NCBI GenBank assembly: GCA_030544215.1
Contig: JARZZO010000011.1
Location: 10,712,001-10,776,000, forward strand
Direction: 5' to 3'
Source of the DNA: Zantedeschia hybrid cultivar
Lineage: Eukaryota; Streptophyta; Magnoliopsida; Alismatales; Araceae
DNA: 64,000 bases
Under the pieces are notes generated by a model, which was given only the letters and a program-made list of their open reading frames with translations, had not been told where the DNA came from and ran no database searches. The position numbers and the translations under genes are program-made. Below are positions 24,122 to 34,714 of this stretch, piece after piece (within the stretch, counting starts at the first letter, position 1; each line of letters opens with the position of its first letter).

Positions 24122-26340
24122 CATGCTATGCCTTAACCCCTCCTGCAAGGCCAGTGGCCGAGAGCAGGCTAGCTAGTAGATGACCTGAGCGAGGGAGCCT
24201 AGACAAAGGTACGATACGTGTAGCTGACAGGCCTCAAGCGAAGGTTTGTTTAACCAAGTGAGGGTGCCTAGGCAAGGCACAATGCATAGCTGACATACCC
24301 CAAGTAAAGGTCCACTTGACTGATAGGGAAAGTGTATGGGCGTAGTGCTTACATGCCTCGTGTGGAAGTCCGGTTGAAACGAGGGTGCCAACGGCAATGT
24401 GTATGGGCGCGACGTTGGCTGGTCCCGAGCGACGATCGTCCTACGTATGCGCAACCTACGCAAGTACCCGAGGTTTGGCATGGCGAACCTCTCTGGAAAA
24501 GATTTGTGCGAGGCTTGAAGGTCGAGCACCTAGGTACTACAAAACTCTAATATTGTGCAAAAAATCTTAGGTTGGTCTGCCACTGGGGCGCCGCACGGCT
24601 TCGTTGATAACTTGGAAATTTCTAAGTTATGTTGTGACAGTCAACTCCATTACAACACGAGGCCACATAACCACAAGGCCGATGGAGCTCATAAGTTTTG
24701 TTTGGGCACCTAAAGTTTCGAAGTTGATATTGGAAGAATCTTTTTTTTTCAATTATCTAAAACTTTGATTGTGAGAGCATTTGGAGTGAAAATGAGAGAT
24801 CATCTATGTAAGATTATTTTCGTTTTTTTTTTTTTTTTGAGGCGGGGGGGGGGGGGGAGATGTCATCCGTTCAAAATCAGATACCCTCGACCTACACTAT
24901 GAGGCACTGCAGCAAGTATGATACTTTTATGCCAAACTTGAGAGTGAAGATTGGATGTCTTATTTTTTTCTTTAAAAATTGTTGAGTTTAGATATCATTC
25001 AAATTTAGCTCTCAAGTTTCCCGCTGAAAATGAACACTTGTAAAAATATAAGAGAAAAAGAAAAAAACATTCTTGACCATCGTCGATGCTTCCTTAGGGT
25101 TGTAAGATGATTCCTTAAGGTGGGTATTTGGGCTATCAATGGTACGAGTTTGGGCAGATCCATGCCCAAAACAAATGGACTTGTACCCATATCAGACCTA
25201 AAGATTTTTGGGATTGGCGCATGGGCCAATATGGCCCATATATTTGGCCCACCAAATGCAAGATCCCAATAGGCCCTGGGCCGCTTGTGACATGATGTGA
25301 AATTTGGGCTTCTCGCATCACGAACAAGATACCACTCAAGTCCTAAGAACCGATAAAGGTAACCCAAGAATAATTCCTGAGTGGTTGCGCAATAGGGTCG
25401 TCTCCAACCTCATAAAAACACTTATGAGGACTCACCAAGACATTCCCAAGTCAAGACTTCGGGAGGGTATATTCGATCTCAACAAACCCTGTCAAGTCAA
25501 GAGCATCATAAAGAGCAAGTCAAAAAGTGGGAAGGCTTGCCTTCCTTGGTGTGCTCCTACCCAATTATGGGTCGCAATGGTCCCCATGATCCTCCACATG
25601 AAAGGATTGTGGGTTGAATTTACTCCCCCTCCCATGAGGGAAACTACAATTCTTATAGAATTGTGGCCTATAGGATACAAGGTAATAACTTTCTACTCTC
25701 AAGGCCTTGCTTTGTTTGCAGAATAAGCCCGGAATAGGCCCACTTATTCCCCGTAACCCATTTAACCCAGTTTGGTGGAGGGTCTTGCTTAACCCGATCG
25801 TACAGGGGCTTATACCCGGGTTAAGCAGAATATACTCGGGTTAAGCAGTCGTCCTCACGAAGCTGTCCGCCATTGTCGCCCAACTCCCTTGCTTCTTCCT
25901 TCTCCTCCCCTCCGTACGATCATCGCCTGCTGCAGCAAAAGCACATCACGAAGCTGGGTATAGATTCCTTCTTCTCACCCGGTCAAAGAAGCCACAGCTA
26001 GGTCATCGAGCCCCCTCTGTGAGCTCTTCCCAACGGCGGAAGCTCCAGCTTTTGCAGTGTCTCGGCGCATCAACATCGCATTGTTGCCCTCTGTGCTTTG
26101 CCTTATTTAGAGAGGCTTTCCCCTCCCCTACCGAAACGAAGATGCAAGGTACAGAAGCTCTTCCAACATCCGGCGCTGCTGGTTCCTACTGCGGATCCTT
26201 CTCCAGCCAACGTGTTCCTGGCGATCGTCGTTCGCTGGTGACGGTGTCTTCCTCATCCTCCAACGCAGAGCCAAGCCGTGCACGGAACTTCTGATTAGAG
26301 CATTTAACCCATTTTCCCCAATTTTTTCCATTTAACCTCC
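24122..26340. other. Non-coding, repeat-like; no gene supported
   Basis: 24170-24480 contains diverged 65-100-bp tandem units (GAGGGTGCC..AGG CAA..GTATGGGCG words). A T10/G14 run is at 24829-24857. 25860-26300 is more GC-rich and could be a captured gene fragment, but its longest frame (26019-26294) has no domain. Confidence 0.45.
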
Positions 26341-27562
26341 CTCAGGGCATCAACCACTCAAATATTGTCCTCCTCACCAAGAAGAAAGTGGCCATTTCGC
26401 TAGGGGACTTCAGGCCCATCAGTCTATCTAATGTTTTGTACAAATTGTGTGTAAAAATTATGGCTACCAAGATCAAACCATTGCTCCAACACATCATTTC
26501 TACTGACCAATCTGCCTTTGTTCCTAATAGATGGCTACTAGATAATATCCTCATCATCCAAGAAATTACCCACTCCATGAGTACTAAAGGTGGCAAGGTG
26601 GGTCTTTTCACTCTCAAAGCTGATATTGCTAAGGCCTATGATAAACTTCCGTGGGTTTTTATTGAACAATCTCTCCTTAAGTTGGGTTTCTCTCACAATG
26701 TCATTAAGTTGATTATGTTTTGCATCACCACTGCCACTTTTTCAGTAAATATTAATGGCGAATACTTTGGTTTGATCACTCCAAGTAGGGGGATCATACA
26801 GGGATACCCTATGCCCCCCTACATTTATATCATGTGCGCTGAGATGCTCAACAGGCTCATCTCTTCAAAAGTCAAGGCAGGTAAGATCAAGAGTGTCAAA
26901 GTTAATAACAGGGCTCCAGTGATTACTCATCTATTATATGCAGATGACCTTGTCCTTTTCAGCATTGCTTCCAAAGAAGAACTATCAGAATTCATGTCAA
27001 TTCTGGCTACCTAAGTTTCTTGGTCAGGCCAATGCTTAAATCTTAGTAAGAGTTCTATTTGGTTCAGCAAGAATACCTCCCTTGGAATTAAGCAGTCCCT
27101 CAGTTCCCAGTTCAATCTTCAACCCATGGATAACCATGAGTTCTACTTTGGAGTTCCTTTTAATATCGTGAAAGGCAATGTAGATCAATTTGCCTATCTA
27201 GAGGCCAAATTCCTTGCAAAACTTTCTAGGTGGAAAGTCTCCACCTTATCTTGGGCTAGGAAAATCACTCTGATCAATTCAGTTCTGGCAGCCATCCCTA
27301 GTCACATTATGGGATTAGGGCTCCTCCCTAAATTCATTATTCAGAGACTAAATCAAATTATGTGCTCCTTTATGTGGGGAGATCGGTTTGATCACAAAAA
27401 AATGCACCTTTATAGGTGGGAGTATTGTAAGATCTACCCTTTGCTGGCTGGTTTGGGCATCCGAGATTTAGAAATGATAAATCGAGTATCTATTCTGAAG
27501 CTTATCTGGAAGTTTACGACTGAACCTCATTCTCGTTAGGCAAAGTTACTCCAGGCCAAGTA
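26341..27562 (+). pseudogene. 5'-truncated LINE (L1-type) reverse transcriptase, left part
   Basis: Frame at 26388-27014 encodes the RT fingers and palm: FRPISLSNVLYK, TDQSAFVPNRWLLDN, KADIAKAYDKL, GIIQGYPMPP, and the catalytic HLLYADDLVLF. It breaks at 27012-27014; 27126-27539 continues with the thumb/post-RT part (LSRWKVSTLSWARKITLINS). The start is inside the RT domain, so the element is 5'-truncated. It is cut at 27562 by the gypsy element and resumes at 37114. Joining across the insertion, with one AAGTA copy removed, keeps the frame (..LLQAKY then LKSFSFW..). Confidence 0.9.
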
Positions 27563-29962
27563 TGTAAGGACTGAGGTTTTCGGATTCAGTTTCTGGAGTC
27601 GGACCTTGTAGTTCAGGCCATGGTGGGGCTGAGACTCTGGTCTGTTTCGCGTCGAGCGGGCTCGACGCGGTTTGAACAGCGTCCAGCATTGTAGACGCAT
27701 TTTAGTTTGTGCCACGTGGGTGCCACGTGGGCTGGCCTTGGGTCACGAGTGTACGGGCCGGTCGTGTCGTCTGAACGGCGTCCATGATGGTCGACGCGTT
27801 TCAGACTGCGACCCTGCGGTGTCAGAGTACGGTGCCAGTCTTGTCGTCTGAATGGCGTCGGCCTTGGGCGACGCGTTTCAGAGTTCTGTCAGAACGGCCC
27901 GTCATGTCATCTGATAGGCGTCCGTACATCTCGACGCGTTTTAGCCAGATTCTGGTTACCCCGCGAGCCTTCCCTCCTTTCCTTCATTTCTCACCCTCAC
28001 TCTCTCTCTCTCCTCACCCTCTCCACCCTCCGACTCTCCCCACTCTTCCCCTTCCTTTTTCCCCTTCTTCCTCTTCCACCTCTCCACCTCTCACCACTGC
28101 CACCACCACCTTCTTCGCGGCGTTCTATTCTCCGGACGGCGGCCGACGTCCCGGCGGAGTGGCGGCGTCGTCGGAGTACCGGCGGCGGTTTGCGGTGCGA
28201 CGGTTTGGCGGCGGAGCCAGGAGGAGTTCAAGAATCAGTAGGGTGACGATTCCCGTAGTGTTTCGTTTTAAAACCTTGTTCTCCCGCTTAAGGCATGCTA
28301 CGGATCTATGGTTTTGGGTAGAATGAGCATGTTAGGGGCTTTTCCTTGATGGGAATGGGAGTTTCTATGAATGTGGATTTATGATGCTTTGGTTTGTCCT
28401 CTTTCTCCTCTGTTTTTGGGGTATTGGGGGTTGGAAAGGGAGCCTTCGGGCAGGAGACAGAACTTGATTTCTGGCGCTAAAAGACGTCGTGCATGGACGA
28501 CGCCTTTCAGAAGGGCGTCGGGCCATCATGACGCCTTTTAGGCAGAAATCGTCCTACTAAGGCTCTGTCAGTTCGGGGATTCTGGCACTGAAAGACGTCA
28601 TGCCTGTACGACGCGATTTGGAATAGCGTCAAGCCACCATGACGCCTTTTAAGGCAGAAATCCCCCGATTAAGGTTTTTTGCTAATTCCGATTTTCTGTG
28701 TGAATGGCGTCTGAGGATGTTGACGCCTTTTAGAAGGCGGCTATCTGTAGCGACGCCTTTTAGGCCAGATTATGAGGCCGGGATTTTATGAACCAGTTTA
28801 GGAGACTTGAATGGCGTCGTCCTTGACTGACGCGATTCAAGGCAGAACCACATTAATCCATGCTAGTAAAATGTGTTTACACTGCTAGATAATTGGTTAA
28901 CTGCATGCTTTAGTATACTCGATGATGATGAACTCTTCATGACCGGATGGCACTGCGTTGTATGTCGTGCGACCGTGGACTTCTTCCGTGACTGGATCGC
29001 ACCGTGCCGTGTTTTGTGTTTCGGTGGACCTAGAGTGACAGTTGTAGCGTTTGACACCCTGTGTCGGTGCGGAGGGACACAGCGCTGACGGTTCAGTGGC
29101 GGGGTGACGCCTAGTGGGAGAGGGTCACCTGGTGAACCCCGGGGTTAGCTAGCTTGTACCGGTGTCGGAGTGGTACATTTGGAGTGTCACTGGTGCTGGG
29201 GGAAGGAGTAACCACCTGAGCCAGTTGGGCCGGAGTAGCCAGCGTGCTATCCGAGGGGTTACTGTTTCGTCTCAGCGGGTCGGGGTTTGCTGAGGGAAGG
29301 AGTGACCGCCGAGGTGGCCAGCGTGCTATCCGAGGGGTTACTGTTTGGTCTCAGCGGGTCGGTGTTTTCCCACTTTCGTTGTGTAGTTGACGTGTTTTAA
29401 GGATACGCCGAATTACGGGTTCCTTGATAAATTGGAATTATGCATGTTAATTATACTTCGAATGCATGTGATTCATGTTGAGATTTAGGTATAGTAATTA
29501 CTGCTTTTCATGGTTAATATATCTCTGCTATACTTTACACTTGCGGGTGTGTGTGTGGGCAGTGGGGATCGAAGGATCCCTACTGAGTCTTTTCGTTGAG
29601 ACTCACCCCTGCGGCTTTTAGGTGAGGACTCCAGACAGACTTAGCGAGGGTTGTGCGGCTGTGTGTTGAGCGTCGTCGGCTGTTATTCCGGGGTATGCCC
29701 CGACGTAGTTGTTATCTTTATTTCTAGCCTGTATATTTAATTAATTCTCTTCTGTTGGAGTATGTAATTATTTGCTGTATCGAGTCGCATTGTAATAACT
29801 TTTAATTTCTACATTTTCCTTTCAATTCAATGCGATGTGAATGTTTAGCTTAGTTGATTATTTATTTCCCAGACTTACTTAGATCCTGGTTTGGTTCCAA
29901 ATTAATGATTTGGTACCCATTTAGTAATCGGATCCCCGATTATAGGGTGGCGGGTCGTTACA
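27563..29962 (+). repeat. Gypsy 5' LTR
   Basis: Contains a pyrimidine-rich promoter-like tract (27960-28085), twelve GCGTC-N10-GACGC dyads, and a duplicated block of about 120 bp at about 29201-29370 (GCCAGCGTGCTATCCGAGGG occurs twice). TATA position uncertain. Confidence 0.95.
27649..28833 (+). repeat. Twelve 20-bp dyads GCGTC-N10-GACGC in the gypsy LTR
   Basis: Left edges at 27649, 27679, 27778, 27855, 27918, 28484, 28515, 28595, 28626, 28707, 28737 and 28814. Every one spans exactly 20 bp; 28484 and 28595 read ACGTC, and 28737 reads GCGGC. Outside the core most copies add CTGAA-like bases on the left and TTTCAG/TTTTAG on the right, extending the symmetry to about 34 bp. The ten central bases vary, apart from the first copy, which is a perfect 8-bp stem with a CGGG loop. 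The right cluster repeats with alternating steps of about 31 and 80 bp (period about 111 bp). Confidence 0.9.
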
Positions 29963-29964
29963 GT

Positions 29965-29976
29965 TGGTATCAGAGC
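29965..29976 (+). other. Gypsy primer binding site (tRNA-iMet)
   Basis: TGGTATCAGAGC begins three bases after the left LTR. Confidence 0.93.
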
Positions 29977-30119
29977 ATTCGGTCTGGCAAATAAATGAAT
30001 AACTAGGTTAAACGTCGTGAGTCCGGCAAATAATTACATTATCTCGTACAGGCACGGCGGTAGCATAGGTTTTAGGTTTCTAATTAGAACTCTTCGATTT
30101 TGTGATTGTAGGCGATTAG

Positions 30120-33100
30120 ATGGCTCCTAGGAAGAGGATGCAGGTTATTAGAGAGCGGGGAGACGTTCCTAGTGGATCCGAGGCCGGTAGGCCGAGCGTA
30201 GAGCAGTTCATGGAGGCTATGATGGACACGATGGCTAGATATCAGACCCGAGACCCTAGTGAGAGTTCCAGTGCTCGGGGAGGGTCTACAGCTACACTAG
30301 AGAGATTTCTGAAGCTGAGGCCACCTCATTTCACCGGTCGTCCCGACCCTGATGAGGCCGTTCACTGGTTGAGGGAGATGGAGAAGACTTTTGATACTAT
30401 GGATTGTGCAGCAGTTGAGAGGACTCCGTTGGCTACCTTCGTGTTGAAGGATAACGCCTATGATTGGTGGACCACTTTGAAGAGTTTGTCATATGAGGAT
30501 AGGAGTCTCAGGGAGATTTCATAGGAGACTTTTGTAAAGGAATTCAATGCGCAGTATTTCCCTAGGCATGTCCAGAGGGCCAAGGAAAGGGAATTTATGG
30601 AGCTGACTCAGGGGAGTATGACAGTAATCGAGTACCAGGCGAAGTTTGTTTCGCTTGGGAGGTTTGTGCCTTTCATTTCAGGGGACGAGGAGCGTCGTAC
30701 TGAGAGGTTTGTGGATGGACTGAGGCTCAGTCTGAGGAACTTTGTGGCATCTCATTGTTGTACAGACTTGGCATCAGCAGTTAGGTGTGCAGCAGCAGTG
30801 GAGGCACAGCAGAATCAGTCAGCCCGGGAGAGAGGACTGACTGCTCAGGGACCAGCTTGTGGCAGGGGTAAGGCAACGGCAGCAGCCCCTTCGTCCGGAT
30901 CGGGATCGTCGTCACTCGGCTCCAGATTTAGGAGATTCTTTCGAGGCGGTGGCAGCAGTAGTGGCAGCAGCGGTAGTAGTAGACCCAGGCAGGATCAGCA
31001 GAGCCAGTCGGTGTCCAGCGCTCAGCAGGAGTCGGCTCAGAGGCTTCCAGCAGTTTGTCAGCACTGTGGTGGTACTCATGGTGGGACTCAGTGTCCTGCT
31101 TTTTCCGGGAGATGCTATACTTGTGGCCAGCAGGGCCACGTGGCGAGGTTTTGCCCGCAGGGGCGTGGCCAGAGGCACAGGCCAGCTGATCAGAAGAAGC
31201 CGAGGACCCAGGGGAGAGTGCTAGCTATCACCAGGAAGGAGGCTCGTGCGTCCAACTTGGTGGAAGGTACACTTTCTATCCTTGGGAACTCTGCACATGT
31301 GTTGATTGATTCGGGTGCTTCGCATTCTTTCATTTCTGAGCAGTTCATAGATATTCTTTCTGCACCCGTTGTTGAGCTATCTGATGGATTAATGGTAGAG
31401 GTTCCTTCTGGGGATTTCATGTTATCTTATAATTGTTTGAGGGATGTTCCCTTAACCATTGAGGGCCACGAGTTACCCGCCCAGTTGGTTGTGCTTGCCA
31501 TTCGTGATTTTGATATCATCCTGGGCATGGATTGGTTGGAAGCTTATTATACTGAGGTGGACTGCCACAGGAAGAGGGTGCATTTCTCTATTCCGGACAT
31601 CCCGACCTTCTACTTCCAAGGTATTAGGCTCTCTTCTCGAGGTATTCTTATTTCTGCCTTTAAGACTCGGAGGTTGCTTGCTAGTGGTTGTGAGGCCTTC
31701 CTTGCCTCTGTTGTTGTTTCCGATGTCCGTGATAATCCCAGTCCTTGGGAGGTGCCTGTAGTGTGTGACTTTGCATATGTGTTTCCTGAGGAGTTGCCTG
31801 GCCTTCCTCCTCAACGAGAGGTCGAGTTTACCATTGAGCTTGCACCGGATACGGCACCTTTGTCTAAGGCCCCGTATCGGATGGCACCAGCCGAACTCGC
31901 TGAGTTGAAGGCGCAGTTGCAGGAGTTACTGGACAAGGGTTTCATTCGTCCCAGTACTTCTCCGTGAGGTGCTCCAGTTCTATTTGTCAAGAAGAAGGAT
32001 GGTTCTCTGAGGTTGTGCATTGATTATAGGCAGCTGAACCAGGTGACGATAAAGAATAAGTACCCACTTCCAAGGATCGATGATTTGATGGATCAGCTGC
32101 AGTCTGCAAAGGTGTTTTCTAAGATTGACTTGAGATCTGGATATTATCAGATGAGGATCCGTGAGGTTGATATTAGTAAGACGGCTTTTAGAACTCGGTA
32201 TGGACATTATGAGTTTTTGGTTATGCCTTTTGGCTTGACCAATGCTCCGGCAGCTTTTATGGATCTGATGAACCAAGTCTTCAGGGCCTATCTGGATCAG
32301 TTTGTGGTGGTATTTGTAGATGATATTTTAATATATTCTTCTTCTGAGGAAGAGCACGCCACTCATCTTCGGGTGGTGTTGTAGGTCCTGAGAGAGCACC
32401 GACTCTATGCCAAGTTTAGCAAGTGTGAATTCTGGCTAGACAAGGTACATTTCCTTGGGCATGTCATTTTTGGCGAGGGCATTGCAGTGGATCCAGCGAA
32501 GATCGAGGCAGTGATGGATTGGAGCAAGCCAACTTCAGTGACTGAGATCAGGAGCTTCTTGGGGTTAGCAGGTTATTACAGGCGGTTTGTTCAGGGGTTT
32601 TCTTCGATAGGGGCCCCCTTGTCGAGGTTGATTCGAAAGGGAGTTCGTTTTGTATGGACCGAGGAGTGTAAGCGGAGTTTCATTGAGTTAAAGACTCGCC
32701 TCACTTCAGCCCCAGTGTTGGTGCTTCCATCAGGTTCTGGTGGGTTTGTGGTTTATTCAGATGCGTCTCGCCGAGGTTTGGGTGCAGTTCTAATGCAGCA
32801 TGGTAGGGTCATGGCCTACGCTTCTAGGCAGCTAAAGAAGCATGAGGAGAACTATCCCACCCATGATTTGGAATTGGCAGCTGTGGTTTTTGCACTAAAG
32901 ATCTGGAGACATTACTTGTATGGTGAGAAATTTCAGATTTTTACTGATCACAAGAGCCTGAAGTATATGTTCACACAGAATGACCTGAATTTGAGGCAGC
33001 GTAGGTGGATGGAGTTCATCAAGGATTATGACATCGACCTTTCTTATCATCCGGGCAAGACGAATGTGGTGGCAGACGCCTTGAGTCGGAAGACGGTCGT

Positions 33101-34625
33101 GTCATACCTTATAGTTCGAGAATGGAGACTGTTTGAGCAGGTTGTGGAATCTTCCTTTCGAGTTCCACGTGAGGATGATAGACCAGTGTTGACCAGCTTG
33201 ACTGTGAGGCCAGTAGTGTACCATGCTGTGATTGAGGCTCAGAAGGCAGATGTAGAGTTGCCGCAGATTCTCCAGAGACCAGAGGTGGAATTGTGGGATG
33301 ACGGTACAGTCAGGTTTAGAGACAGACTCTATGTCCCGGTCGAGGAGGACGTACGCAGGAGTGTCCTTGATGAAGCGCACCGTTCTAGGTATGCAGTGCA
33401 TCCCGGAACAACTAAGATGTATCATTGTTTGAGGAGGCACTTTTGGTGGCCAGGTATGAAGAAAGATGTGGCTGAGTATGTGGCTAGGTGCATGACTTGT
33501 CAACAGGTTAAGGCAGAACATCAGAGACCAGGTGGGTTGTTGCAACCCTTGCCGATTCCGGAATGAAAATGGGAGCACGTGACTATGGACTTTGTGATGG
33601 GATTACCTGTATCCCCTGGCAGGAGAGACGCAATCTGGGTTATGGTTGATCGGCTGACCAAGTCGGCACACTTCCTGGCTATTAGGAAGGACTGGTCAGT
33701 CGGTAAGTTGGCTAAGTTGTTTGTAGACCGGATCATCTCTCTGCACGGGGTGCCCTTGTCCATCGTATCAGATCGGGATCCGAGGTTTACTTCCAGGTTC
33801 TGGAAGAGTTTTCAGAAGGCCTTTGGCACGCAGTTGGCCTTCAGTTCGGCCTACCATCCCGAGACCGATGGGCAGTCGGAGAGGACCATTCAGACTCTGG
33901 AAGATATGCTCAGGGCATGTTGCTTAGACTGGGGAGGTTCTTGGGAGCAACATTTACCTACTGTGGAGTTTGCCTACAACAATAGTTATCATTCTAGCAT
34001 CGGCATGGCACCTTACGAGGCTTTGTACGGGCGACCGTGTCGATCTCCTCTGTGTTGGTCCGAGATTGGTGAGAGGCAGATTGCAGGGCCAGAGTTAGTT
34101 CAACAGTGTGCTGAGGTTGCCAGGATGGTACGCCAGAGATTGACTGCAGCTCAGAGCAGGCAGAAGAGTTATGCTGATATCCGGAGGAGACCGCTCGAGT
34201 TTGAGGTTGGGGACCACGTGTTTCTCCGAGTCTCACCCTCTAAGGGTGTGATGAGATTCGGGAAGCCAGGCAAGCTGAGTCCGCGATATATTGGGCCTTT
34301 TCCCATTCTTGCTCGAATTGGGGAAACCGCGTATCAGCTGGCCTTGCCACCTAATCTTGCAGGGGTGCACGATGTGTTCCATGTTTCTTTGCTGAGAAAA
34401 TATGTTCAGGATCCGTCCCATGTTTTAGATTTTTCAGAGTTGGAGATTGCTGAGGACTTGTCTTTTCCAGAGTTTTCAGTTCGTATTGAGGATCGCAGGG
34501 AACAAGTCTTTCGGAACAAGATTGTACCTTTGGTCAAGGTGATTTGGCAGTACCGCTCCAGAGGCGAGGCAACCTGGGAGCGTGAGGACGAAATGCGGGA
34601 GCAGTTTCCTTACCTTTTCTCGTAA
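30120..34625 (+). pseudogene. Gypsy gag-pol with four in-frame stops
   Basis: One frame from ATG 30120 to TAA at 34623-34625, interrupted only by TAG 30522-30524, TGA 31965-31967, TAG 32382-32384 and TGA 33564-33566, with no frameshift. Gag lies at 30120-31100, with a CCHC zinc knuckle at 31113-31154 (CYTCGQQGHVARFC). The aspartic protease DSGASHSF is at about 31308. RT covers 31840-32480, with FVDD at 32313-32324. RNase H is at about 32740-33100. Integrase has its HHCC zinc finger at about 33397-33510 and DDE core at 33579-34050. A chromodomain lies at about 34480-34620 (WQYRSRGEATWE). Each stop is one transition from a sense codon, as expected from decay of methylated DNA. Confidence 0.94.
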
Positions 34626-34700
34626 GTTCTCTTGTGAGCTTGTATCTTTATGTTTCAACCTCGCTAATTCTAACAGGCAATTTCGAGGACGAAATTCTTT

Positions 34701-34712
34701 TAAGGGGGGGAG
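34701..34712 (+). other. Gypsy polypurine tract
   Basis: TAAGGGGGGGAG just upstream of the right LTR at 34715. Confidence 0.85.
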
Positions 34713-34714
34713 AA

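Noticed and set aside
20506..24126. CATAT/CATGC as target duplication of the solo LTR
   Set aside because: Only three of five bases match, no better than chance.
26019..26294. 91-codon frame in a GC-richer block
   Set aside because: No domain, no homologue recognised; its minus-strand counterpart looks equally good.
27784..28326. 180-codon open frame in the gypsy 5' LTR, repeated at 34936-35478 in the 3' LTR
   Set aside because: It is present in both LTRs because they are copies. The translation is a Pro/Ser/Thr low-complexity reading of a pyrimidine-rich promoter tract, with no domain.
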